A stretch of 64,000 bases of DNA. It comes from Mixophyes australis (lineage: Eukaryota; Chordata; Amphibia; Anura; Limnodynastidae). Shown piece after piece: positions 24,131 through 35,315 of this stretch (position 1 is the stretch's first letter; each line of letters opens with the position of its first letter). The notes beneath the pieces were generated by a model. That model ran no database searches. It was not told the DNA's origin and worked only from the letters and a program-made list of their open reading frames with translations. Location: NCBI GenBank assembly GCA_036250195.1, contig JAVHZZ010000011.1, positions 65,038,101 through 65,102,100 of the forward strand. The letters run 5' to 3'. Both the position numbers and the translations under genes were made by a program.

Positions 24131-25565
24131 ATGTTTCACAATCCACTGTGTTTAGCCTGAGCGGCGATGTAGCACACTTGAATGTAATATCATTATGTCC
24201 TGGTTTATCTTTGCAAAAAAATATACATTTTTCAATTTAAAAAAACAAACAACTGTAGGTTGCTCTTCCTAGTCTCTAAAATTTAATGGCCAGTCTGTCA
24301 ATCCTTCCCTGGAGTCATCTCACGTTAGTTTGCAAACATTCAATTTTGTCTAGATTTCTATATTAATATAGTGCACCCATTGGAGTTACTGGGAGGTGGT
24401 TTAGAAAGAATTTAAGAACCCTCCATTGTACATAATATTGTAAGAGCATTCTTACAACAAAAAGTATTTACATTCTGATCACTAGTGTATTGCAAACAAC
24501 ATTATCCCACAAAATTGCCTCCGTTGACCGTCTGTCCAGAATTGCCGGCTTTGTAGCATGGACACAGCCAGTTACAGATCTATCAATCCAGCTTGCATAC
24601 AGCTATTTTAAGCTTATTCACGCTCAATATTGTAAGATATAGGTTGATGGCTTCTATAGGGCACTGATTTGGATTATAGTGAGGTTGGGTAAGATAGAGC
24701 CTAAGACATTATAAATAATGCTGTAAGAGTTCTCTAACAACAAATCTATTTAAATTTTCAGATCCGAGCTATGAGCAAAGATAGAGATTGTAAGTGAAGT
24801 ATGTTCAATAAACAATAATGAAATCATGTAGTCATTATTATATATTAACACTTATATCAGTGGAATACGCAATACACCTAAAATAACTCAATTATTTATA
24901 TTTGGCTAAATCTATCCAACATACTATCTGCCCATAGCACTGTTGCTATTTTGAAACATCTATGCTTGTGGGAGAGTTTCTAAGAACAGAAAGATCAAAC
25001 CCACAAATTGCTTTTATTTCTTTTCATCCAGAAAGATAACTTTATCCTGGAGAAAAATAAGATATAAATACACAAATAACAGTAGGTATGTGGCTAAATA
25101 AATAACAGAGTTGATCGTATTGGAGTAGAAACCCTGCACAAACTGAGCTCCTGAAAAATAATATTTTGCTATTTGTTGAATGTTTTGTCTATTAATTCCT
25201 GTTTTTTTATTTTTGTGCTATTATTAGTAGGCCCGTATGACTTGGTATCTGAGGCAGCAAAATAATGGTTGGTTAAATTACTATAATAATTTTTACATTG
25301 ACGATCACCTTGATACACACTTTAAAGCAATGATGCACAACACAAGGCCACTTTTGCAGCCCATGAGAAGCAGGACAGGTAGCGGGAGACCGGGGAGGCA
25401 GGGACGGAAATACTACTGTAGGATTTACATCCTGGGTCCCCACTATAACTATCCTGCAGCACAGTTATACTCTATTCATCAGTTAGGTCTGGCAGTAAAT
25501 CACAGTAAATGCGCTGAATTCTGATTCGCTGCCAGACTGCCACTGTTCTGTGGAGTTGTGGAATA
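24131..25565. other. No gene recognised; weak internal duplication
   Basis: AT-rich sequence. Two stretches near 24410-24485 and 24700-24770 share AATATTGTAAGAG / AATGCTGTAAGAG, TCTAACAACAAA-like and TTCAGATC / TTCTGATC landmarks, suggesting an old 290-bp direct duplication. Confidence 0.35.
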
Positions 25566-25574
25566 TGTTACAAC

Positions 25575-25850
25575 AGGGGTGAAATGTGTTATTGAGGAAG
25601 TCATGGGGGTTGCATTACTAAAGAGGTGATGGGGAAATTGTTATTACAGAGGTGATGGGGTAAATATTATTACATAGGTGATGGGGTAAATGTTATTACA
25701 TAGGTGATGCAGGAGATGCTATTACAGTATTGATGGGCAATGTGTTACTACAGAGATGAGTTGGGAAATGTGTTATTAAAGATGTGAGGATGGGGGGGTG
25801 TTAATACTAACGTAATGAGAGGATGTGTTACTACAGGTGTAGTAACAGCT
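25575..25850. repeat. Minisatellite with exact 26-bp period
   Basis: AGGTGAT recurs at 25624, 25650, 25676 and 25702. The unit is approximately AGGTGATGGGGTAAATGTTATTACAT. Outer units at both sides are degraded (GTGTTACTACAG, GTGTTATTAAAG). There is no coding potential. Confidence 0.85.
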
Positions 25851-27330
25851 GTGTGGAGTATGAATGTGGACAGACGTTCCCGTGACAATGAGCTCTTGAG
25901 ATCATTCAGGACCAATGTATTGAAAGCGGGCAACTTGATGATGTCACAGGATTTTTCTCAGGAGCACAGTGACTATGTTCCAAATAGGACATAGTCTGCT
26001 CAATCGCACTTTAATACTCATGAATTTTCATAGCTGCCCAAATGATGGCTAATAACTTCATGCTGGCATGCAAAAAGCTGAATCTAGAAGAATCTACATA
26101 GCTGTAATGCACAGTAAATGTTTAGTTGTGTGTTGTCTTTTCAGATATATGTTTAAAGTGCAATTTTGTGTAGGTAACATGTCCACTTTAAAATGAAAAC
26201 AAAAATTGATTTACTTAAATCTAAATTACAATTTAAATGTCAGACTCAATTCATATTTTACTAGCGTAATTAAATACACAACATGAACTAACAAAAAATT
26301 ACTCTAAATTTGTAACTCAGAAATGTGAGTGAATTAAGATTGTTGGTATCAACAAGTGTGTGTTTGGACTAATCAATTTTCTCATCTATCACTGTTTATC
26401 ATGATCTAAACATCAAATACCCAGATGTGCAGTGTATCTGAAGTCAAACATAATGTATATGCACCAACTGGATTTACTACAAGAACATTTACTTTTACCC
26501 TATTTTATCTTCTGAAAGATATCCAGGAGTTGGTGTGGGCTTATCCCAAACAGAGGAGATCATTTTTAGGATCTGTATATAACTGGAGTATCTTTAACAT
26601 TAAACAGCGGAACAAGGGATTTCCTGTTTTGCTATTTAAAGCACTATGTGTTTATAAGCCTCCGCAAACAACTCTGCCAGATCTAGAAAAACATATACTG
26701 CAAATTAATGCATGTATATCACTTTATTAATATATGTGTATGTATATATACACCCATATACACCCAAACATAAGAGAAATAGCTCAATTCTTCCAAATTA
26801 AAAAAAATAAATAAGATGTATCTATGCAACAAAATTAAGAAGATGCATAATGTTCTTTATTGGTTCTGACTCTTATTTTATTCTATGTACACAAAATGTT
26901 GCACTATCCCTGCCCAATCAAACTTGCTATCTATTTTTAGGGCAACAAAGCGACTTGTCCATGGTCATAACAGGCTGAAAAGGGAACAAATCAGGGTCTT
27001 CAGTAAGTCCCTGCTATTGTTAATCAGGTCATGTAACAACTGGAAATATTTAAGGAAAAATAATTTTGAACCCTGTCTCATATCAACATTGCTATGGCCC
27101 ATAAAACAATTAAATAGCTAGAGATATAACTTTTGGCCAGAGAAAGCTTGGGCAGAGATTGATTGTGGTATACCCAAATCTTTTAATCTCAAATTATTGT
27201 TGGGACTGACAAAATTATAAACATCCTCCAACAGTGGTTGCAGATGGTTGATTTACTAATGCTGACAGAAAGCCTTGAAAGGCGACTTTCGGCGGGACAA
27301 CCTGATATAAGTTAAACATATATATTTTGA
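25851..27330. other. No gene recognised
   Basis: The open frame at 26425-26730 (101 codons) is free of simple repeats but has no domain, no flanking splice pattern and no family resemblance that I can name. Confidence 0.4.
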
Positions 27331-27334
27331 TAAT

Positions 27335-27610
27335 GTAAACCATTGTGTTATGAGCCGGCACGTTACCCACTATGGCTCACTCTGAAATCCTCTGTCCCAG
27401 CTGTTGCTAGCCAACCAGGACACTATCTTTTTGGTGGCTTGATAGTGAGCCGCCGTTTTGGTCATGATGGCTCACACTGGTTGTTGTCCCGGCTGTTGCT
27501 AAGCAGCAGGGATGTAGTTTCCTGTCGGGATCAAACCCCTTTCAGTCCAGGCTGGTTGCCTAGCAGCCGGGACACTCTGATCAGCATTATTCACTGTACA
27601 TGCATTTTTT
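27335..27610. repeat. GC-richer interspersed repeat with internal duplications
   Basis: The motif CC(C/A)(G/A)GCTGTTGCTA(G/A)(C/G) recurs (TCCCAGCTGTTGCTAGCC, TCCCGGCTGTTGCTAAGC), and GGTTGCCTAGCAGCCGGGAC is a related third instance. TGGCTCAC(T/A)CTG also recurs. The block stands out from AT-rich surroundings. I cannot assign it to a named family. Confidence 0.45.
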
Positions 27611-29536
27611 TGAAGCCCTCTATTTATTATACGATGACCAAGGCAGGGGTCTAAAAGTGATCTGCGATCCCTCAAGCAAGTTACTGACATCTCTGCCTTC
27701 CTGGATAGGGGATCCCCTGGAAACTTTTTGAACATTGGGATTGCTGAAACCCTTAAGATTCCTTTCTGCAAGATGTATCCTCCCACACTATATCTGATCT
27801 TGATGGTAATTCCCTAGTCAGGGGTAAAATATTTAACAAAGCTCCACTTATACATCTAGCCAAATGGAGTCTGCATTCTGAGCAGTTGTCACTGTATTTG
27901 ATTAATTGCCCCTTAGGAGCAGAGATTGGGACCACAGGTGAAAGCTCAGAAAGCTGCATACAGGCCCTAGGGCCACCTGTTGCCCATTATTGTGGGTCAC
28001 AGCATGTGTATCAGATGGTTTTGCTCAATAGCACAGGTTGAATGATGGAGCCAAAAAGGAGCCACAGGATAATCATACAAACAAACTCCACCCAAATTAT
28101 CTGGATATTTCAGAATAGGGGTTCTGAATATGGTAACAAAAATTATTCCATGGGAATAGCTGCACACTTTGTCCAAGATGTGTATATGTATGTATGTGGC
28201 AGAGAGCAATATGGTAAAGATGGATATCTTCCATGTCTATACAATTCTCCACATTCTGGGGTGAAATTGTATCAAGTTGCAGTTTCTTCACCACTTCTGA
28301 AACTGCCACACATCGCCAGAGAGTTTCATTTCCAAACAGACAAATGTATTATCTGGCAGATTGGAGGGTCAAACAGCATGATGTTTCAACTATCATGTAA
28401 TTCAAAACATTAGAGGAGGCACCATTAACATGAATTATGGGGCAAGTATTATTTATTAAGGGAGCAATATTATTTGACTAACAAATGTACTAATTAGTTA
28501 TGATGGCGGCACCTGCCACTTATAGTGCTGCAGTTGCAGCACTACAAGTTGCAGCATGCAAATGGGTGTACGTTTCTGAGAATTTTAATGATTCTAGGCA
28601 GATCTGCAATTGTATTCACACATTTGTACAAATTTTAGTTTTGGACCAATTGATTCAGCCATCTCTAGTCATTATTTCATTCCAACACACACTTTCTTAA
28701 AGGAACTTCATTACTTAACAGGTTTCCCTTCCTTGCATAATTTTGTTGGTGGGGTCCTATAAACCCTTTACATAATTAGCGGCGCTAACTCAGCTTTAAT
28801 TAACAGGTAAAAAAGAGGTTAGTTTACTTGTGCAATCGGCACACCCTTTTATAATTATTCAACAGAAATGTAGACAGATAGTTCAATATTGGCATTGTAG
28901 GGTCCCCCTTCCACCACACCTGTACGCATTGTGGGTAATGTTTAAATGTCACGAATATTGTCCACGCAGTGTGCTATGTGCATAATGTATTTAAACATGT
29001 GTAAAAAATATATTTTAATATTTAAACTATATACCCTGGTGGTCAAGTCGAGATTGGGTCAATCCAGCAGCAATGTGAAACTGCTTCGGTTCCCATCCTT
29101 GGGAACCACAGCACAGCAATGCCAAAAGGGCCTCCATTCCTAGTGACCCAGTGTAGAGGTCTGGACAGCCCAGCTAGCTGGCACACTTCCGCCCTGGTCG
29201 GAAGTTGCACAGGAAATGGAGGAGCTTCTAATAGCACTTCTTGAATTAAAAGGAATCCAGGAAATGCGTTGAATTCAGGGAGTCCGGCCAGTCAAAGCGC
29301 TACACTGGAGCACAGGGAGTTACAGCAACAGCAGCTGAAAGATTGCTGGTCCGGGATCCAGGTCCCATCCTCCCGCAGACAAATTTGGCTTGGACAATAG
29401 CCGTGAAAATAGTTTGAGCAGGAGATTTAAAGATAAAATCCCCCGCCCAGACTTAGTGGAACTATGGTTAAGGGGGGACTGAGCATCGTCCCGGCAGTGT
29501 GTGGGTAAAACACATGCCTCTGCCAAATGTATTTTC
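27611..29536. other. No gene recognised
   Basis: The longest frame, 28042-28413 (123 codons, + strand), has no recognisable domain or exon borders. The segment 29040-29530 is GC-richer and may be an unnamed repeat. Confidence 0.4.
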
Positions 29537-29544
29537 CATTAGGA

Positions 29545-29741
29545 CAGCGGTTACCAAACTGTGCTGTGGCTCCCTGGGGTGCCGCAGCGATCTCACAGGG
29601 GTACCCCGGCCAGTGGTAAGCTGGGTAAGCAAGGCGGTGGACTACTTGGAAATTATTTTGGCTTAGTTGGCTTAGGGGTGCCTAGAAAAAATTATGGAGA
29701 CCCTAAGGGTGCCTCGAACTGAGAAAGTTTGTGATCCACTG
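29545..29741. mobile_element. Small hAT-type MITE, 197 bp
   Basis: Starts CAGCGGTTACCAAACT and ends with the complement of CAGTGGATCACAAACT (12 of 16 matching). Flanks are CATTAGGA (29537-29544) and CATTAGGG (29742-29749), an 8-bp target duplication with one change. There is no coding capacity. Confidence 0.85.
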
Positions 29742-29749
29742 CATTAGGG

Positions 29750-32386
29750 TCATAAGCCCAAATGATCCTCCTGATAGGTTAGAGGATTATTTTGATAGTG
29801 TTAAAGACAGTTTGAGTACCCCCTGCCAGCATGTATGTGTAAAACTGTGTCTAAAGGTCTAAAAGATTCACTTAAAGTATATAACATCCATACTACCTTT
29901 AAATCTGCATTACTACCTACCACCTAATTTTTATTAACCTGCTGATTCCTCTAGCTGGAGTCACAAGACAAAATTGCTGCACAGAGCATTTGTATTTTTT
30001 ATCCCAGTTTATCTTTTGTACTTGTATTTATCACATGAACAGATAGCTGAGAGTGGGGAAATTCCCAAACTACAGGCATAGTTTCAGCTTTAAAACATAA
30101 TTGGTGTGTAAAAATAAATACTACAGGTTAACACTGCTTTCTAATTATCCTTACGCAACATACAGTAACTGCTGTATACATCTTGCTTTATTGGAAGGAT
30201 ATGTACACACAGAAGCAAAGTTGCACGTGAGAGTGAAAGTTCTTCATGCTCCTGTTACATTTACAATCCTGGATATCCTCTGGCTCTTACTCATAATGTT
30301 CTGAGACTGCTGACATCACATTTATGATGCAGAGCATCATTGCTGGTGAGGATCAATAGGTTTGTGATGACAAGAATTTTACTAAGATTTCCTGGTGCTG
30401 ACACTGCAAATGAAAATAAGGGTCATCCATTTATGAATAAGTATTTCTTAGTACATTTTGTCTTTTCAAGAAAATTGCAACAATTGCAATCAACTTTAGT
30501 TTTATTTAGAACTAGCAAAAGTTTATATATGGGGCTACTGTGTCCAAATTTGCAACCAGATATCAGTATGGGGTTTGTTTACATAACCAACTGGTATATA
30601 TTATATTTTATTATATTTTTTATAACTCAAATTTAACAGCCAGCAGAACGATGTACATCCATTTACTTGAATAGAAATAACTCTCAAGAGTTAGATGCCA
30701 GAAGTAATTGTTGGCTATTAGGCTCATGGGAATTGTCCAGATTTGCTGTAAAAAAAAACCTTTCATTAAAAGAATAAAACAAATATTTATAGAGAACCAA
30801 AACTCACCAAATGCAAAAACCGAAACATCCAATCAAATAAAACACTGCTATGTGTTGAACTATATACACAATCATCCAAACAACAAAGAATGACCCTTAA
30901 TGTACATGTAACATGTAAGTAGAAACACTATACTGTAATATAAACAAAATCCACCCTTGCTAAAATTAAAATTAATCAAAAATATCTAGAGCACAGCAAA
31001 TTATAAGAAATGACATAGTAAAAAATTAAAGTATACAATATATCAGGTATCTAATTTGTGTTTCTCTGCTGTGAAATTACATGTTCCATCAAATCCTGCT
31101 AGTTTTTCCTGCAATGTCACCTCTAGCTTTGCTAGTATTGTACTGTTATCCTTTAACTAACATTAGAGAATGCAGGCTAGAGCCCCTAGGACTAGTTTGG
31201 GAACGATTCGTTTCACACCAATAGCCGCTGGCCATCACCACCACTGCTATGCACCTATATCACTGCCCTGCCACCCACTAGGCACCAAAGAGGCTGAACC
31301 CCAGAAGTAGCCTGGAGTCTGTGCATTGTGGGGCACCAGAGAAAGTACCAAGGGTGGTATGTTAGGGCAACAACTGTAGGCTGGGCCTATCAATGCACCC
31401 TCTCCTCTTGGCATCAGGGCTGGGTGGGTAACAGTCCTTTTCTTCTCTAGGTTGGAAATATTTCAGTGTCATCAACAAAAACAAAACTTAATGCAATGAT
31501 GAAATAAAAATGCAGCAATGTCAAAAAAGGAGGGATTCTTATATTATTTTAACAGGGAGGGTAACAGAAAAAGAATTAAAACGCTTCCAAATTTTGACAT
31601 AAAATATTGACATGGAAGAAAAATATCTAGAACACCAGTGTGTGGCCAGGGGATCCCAGTGAGCAATGGAACAGAAATGTTTCACATGCCCACATATTCT
31701 GGCAAGCTTAAAACCGATTTTCCAATAGACCACTACTTAGAGTATGTTACAAGTGCCATTTATATACATTCGGTCTGAAGCGTTAAATGTAACACTGGAA
31801 AGAAATATTCAACATACGTCCAGGTACTTGATATATTATTTGGAATGCTTGGGCCTTGATTTCCTTCTCTTCTCCAAGCTTGAAGTCTAATAAAACAAAT
31901 CAAAAATATAACCTGTCCCTCAGATTGCCCCCACCATCCACTGTAGTATTAGGGATTCCGCAGCATCTGAAGGACTGGTGATCATTCATGATGATAATGT
32001 CTGTGTGTATAACAAGATCAATGGGAATGGGGGCACACAACTTGAGAACTTGATCGTGGAAGGAGTAGGCTCCACCACCAGCACAAAGTAGTGATGTCAA
32101 GCTCTTGTCATACTCATGCATGGTGTCAAACGCCCCTCTATATAAAACAGAATTCATATGCCTTCCTGTTTTTTAAAAATTCCTGGAACCCAGATCTACA
32201 GAAAAAGCATCCTATACTTAAATAACAACATACAGTAAAAAAATTCTTGCCATTTGTTACATACAAGCAGTGGATAAACTAAAACTTATGTTGTTATTGC
32301 ACAAAATTAACTAACTTTACTCAAGTATTGCAAGCACACAAACAGGATAATATGTACCACAAACACACTAAACTAATACACACTTG
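29750..32386. other. No gene established
   Basis: Mostly AT-rich unique sequence. The block 31170-31440 is GC-richer and probably repeat-derived. On the minus strand, 32130-31920 is open and sits between a TTTTATATAG acceptor-like site and a weak ACAG|GTTATA donor-like site. I do not recognise the peptide, so it is not called as an exon. Confidence 0.4.
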
Positions 32387-32565
32387 GGGGTAAATGTATG
32401 AACATGCGGGTTCATCAACACCCGCGTGTTCGGCGATTAAATTTCAAGCGGCGCTGCATTGTAAAGGGAAGTTTCCCTTTACAATGCAGCGCCGCTTGAA
32501 ATTTAATCGCCGAACACGCTGAACATGCGGGTGTTGAAGAACCCGCATGTTCATACATTTACCCC
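32387..32565. mobile_element. Near-perfect palindromic MITE, 179 bp
   Basis: Arms of about 85 nt meet at GTAAAGGGAAGTTTCCCTTTAC. The outer ends are GGGGTAAATGTATGAACATG and its complement. Arms differ mainly by a small indel in the ACACCCGCGTGTTC / GAACACGCTGAACATG region. The direct repeat TTG (or CTTGG if the end is set 1 bp inward) flanks it. It could fold into one long hairpin. Arm identity suggests a young insertion. Confidence 0.9.
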
Positions 32566-32869
32566 TTGGTGTCTGCCAGTAAAATCAATTCAAAAGTCAG
32601 AAAGCTTTTCATTATTGTCTATAGAGACTTTTATCCAAACAGATCAATACATCTAACCTAATAGAGGGAACATTTGGAACAAAATAATGGAAGAGGAAAT
32701 TATGTCCATACAAAGGACTGGAGGTCATATACCAACTGCAGAAGCCCTGGAAGCCTAGCACATTTTATTCATTATTTTATTTTGCGCAAAACTGTTTTCG
32801 GAACCTATGTCATTCGAGTGATATAAACTGTATAAATTACATGTGTCCCTATTGTATCATTGAATGGCT

Positions 32870-33345
32870 TTATTACATAGAAAAGCACCTACACCAGTCC
32901 ATCAAGTTCAACCTATTTTGGATCTCCTGCGATCCTGCACTTATATTTGAAATTCATCCAGAGTAGGCAACCGCCAATCTGTTTCAATTGTGAAAATCCC
33001 CCCAGCACCCTATATCCACTACTATCCTTCATTTTAATTAACGGTCATATCCCTGGATACACCTTTCCGCTAAAAAATTGTTAACCCTTTCTTAAACATA
33101 TCTATTGAATCTACCATCACAGTCTTCCCTGGCAATGAATTCCATATCTTGACTGCCCTTACTGTAAAGAGCCCCTTCCTTTGCTGGTTGTGAAATTTCC
33201 TCTCCTCTAACCTTAGGGGGTGACCGTGTGTCCTGTGTATAGTCCTTGGGGTAAAAAAAATAAATTCCTTTTTTAGGGTAAAGAAAAGGTCTGTGGCATT
33301 CGCAAACCAGAAACTCTCTTGTAAATGTGCCTTAACCATTGGATA
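32870..33345 (-). pseudogene. LINE reverse-transcriptase C-terminal remnant and 3' region
   Basis: The minus strand from about 33339 to 33070 reads ...RTIHRTHGHPLRLEERKF, then NQQRKGLFTVRAVKIWNSLP, then VDSIDMFKKGL. This is the C-terminal tail after the reverse transcriptase in CR1/L2/Rex-type LINEs (pattern RGHxxxLxxxxxxxxxRxxFFxxRxxxxWNSLP). The 3' portion toward 32870 (complement of ACATAGAAAAG...CCATCAAGTTCAACC) is a common frog repeat sequence. Only the last fraction of the ORF remains. Confidence 0.75.
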
Positions 33346-34202
33346 TCATTTATGTAATTCGTCCCAAAAATCATGTTTTTGCACGTAGACATAACATGAA
33401 ACGCACTAATGCACCTACCTTGCAGTTCATTATGAACGCTACCATCCAGCTCCTACCATCAGAACATGTATAGTTTAGTACCGCCACAGATGCTGTTATT
33501 TTGACATGCAAAGTTCATGCATGTTGCATAAATCGTGCTCATTTGTGTAAAAATAGTTAGAAATGTCTTGTACTGCAGGACCATACTTTGGTAAATATTC
33601 TCCTATGTGTTTTCTACTGAAGGAAAAGTGGGATATATTTAATATTTACTTGAATTACATTAAAAACAAAGGAGCATATACAACAAAAGCATTAAAAAAA
33701 AAAGTTATTTTCTTCGCAGACAAGAGGCCCACACTAGAGGGAGCTCTCTTCAAGTACAAGTGTCAAAATAACATTTTAATCAAACGTTCTGTAAGTTAAC
33801 ATGTTGTTTGCTTGAAAGTAACACATTATCATTTGGAGTCCCAAAGCTTATTTTTATTTCTCTGAAAAATAGATTTCTGCGCTCAAACAGTAAATGCAAC
33901 ATCTGAAAGCAAATTTATTGTACTGCTTTGTGAATACTTTGTGGGGCCTTACAAATAAAAGATAAAAAAATTAATAATAAATATTTGCATTCTCATTGTA
34001 ATAAACAAAAGTCTTATTTAGCTTATAGCAAACTAATTATTGGATAAAAAGCTGTTTTACTAAATAGTTTCTATTAAGAATAAGTAAGAATGCAATACTT
34101 CCACCCTAGCAGGAGCATTTCAAAAAGAACTATACATTGTTTCATTTAAAATTAGTTATATTAAACATGTTTTTTAGTCTCTTATATACAGTACATCATT
34201 AC
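33346..34202. other. No gene; a LINE/SINE end at 33.92-33.99 kb
   Basis: TACTTTGTGGGGCCTTACAA followed by an AATAAT-rich tail repeats the 3' end seen at 10.27 kb (TCTGTGGGGCCTTATAAATA). The rest is AT-rich without a recognisable exon. Confidence 0.45.
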
Positions 34203-34380
34203 CATACTTGCCAATATTCTCAAGTGCCAATTTTGGTATGGGCGTGATATGGTGATTCATGTCATTTTGGCCCTGCCCCCTGCAGTACGAAGCTGCAATT
34301 GCGCCATTGGGCCCAGGGTCAAGCTTGGGTTAGCTCCCAGAAATCTGGGAGCCTCACGGACATTATTAGAGAGTAGTATG
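34203..34380. mobile_element. Probable MITE with CATACTTGCCAA end
   Basis: It begins CATACTTGCCAATATTCTC and ends GAGAGTAGTATG, an imperfect inverted pair. A central hairpin GCTCCCAGAAATCTGGGAGC lies at about 34333-34352. The style (tight GGGAG hairpin, CATACTTGCCAA end) matches an abundant frog MITE that I know only by pattern. Confidence 0.5.
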
Positions 34381-35144
34381 ATCACTAATATTTTTTCAGC
34401 TCTTTTCAAGCTGTTTATCTGCAAATTAGTGGATGATGATATAGTGTAAAGAGTTTACCTAAAACAGGGGTGCACAACCCAGATCAGCTATAAACGAATT
34501 GGCTGGTCTGGTTCCCTCACATTTCCTGGCAGTGGGAGACTTCATGAGCATGAAGAAACACTGACCAAGTGACTCTTATCCACACTAAAACTACTTCCTG
34601 TTTCCTCCAACTTCCCTCCCCCCTGGTGGTAATGAGACCCCAATTAGGAGTAGGGTGGGGTTGTGAAGTACTACCACTCCAATCTCCACCAACCATCTGT
34701 AATGCAAACCTTATATTCCACAATCGACCCAAAAAGAAAGAGATGCACATAAAGGTGACAAAATAGTCCACCCTTTATTCACTGCAACGGGGCTGTGGTC
34801 CATCCAAGACCAAGAGGCATAAAGCTTGGTCACATGACCAATTTCCTCTTGAACTTCTGTTCAGGGTTAAACAAATCTGTACCAAACATGGGGGCCAACT
34901 GAAAGCGGTAGGATTCAGGAAATTGCCACAGTGGGTTTGGTTAATTCAAATAATGCTTATGGGTTATCTAAAAGGAGAGCGATATTTTACACAAAAACAC
35001 TACTTAACTAAATCAAGGGAAGAAAAAAATACAATATCTGTTACAAACTATAGAAAAGTAAGTACAAAGCTGAGCCATAGCTGATGTCAATAACAATATA
35101 CTGAAAAATATCTAGTGCCAATTAGAGATAATGTATCCATATCT

Positions 35145-35315
35145 GGGGGTATATGTATTAAGCGGAGAGTTTCCAGGTGGGTTGGAAAAGTGGAGATGTT
35201 ATCATTTATTTAGTACATTCTACAAAATGATAGCTAGAATCTGGTTGCTTGCTATAGGCAACATCTCCACTTTTCAAACTCACCGGAATATCTCAGCTTG
35301 ATACATTTACCCCTC
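35145..35315. mobile_element. Palindromic MITE, copy D (diverged)
   Basis: Starts GGGGGTATATGTATTAAGC and ends GCTTGATACATTTACCCC, with GAAAAGTGGAGATGTT and GCAACATCTCCACTTTT as arms. The left arm has lost the GCCTATAGCAACCAATCAG segment, so it is shorter and asymmetrical. No clear 3-bp duplication is seen. Confidence 0.75.

Noticed and set aside
34463..34770. CAGGGGTGCACAACCC as a hAT left end
   Set aside because: I could not find a matching inverted end or an 8-bp target duplication downstream.
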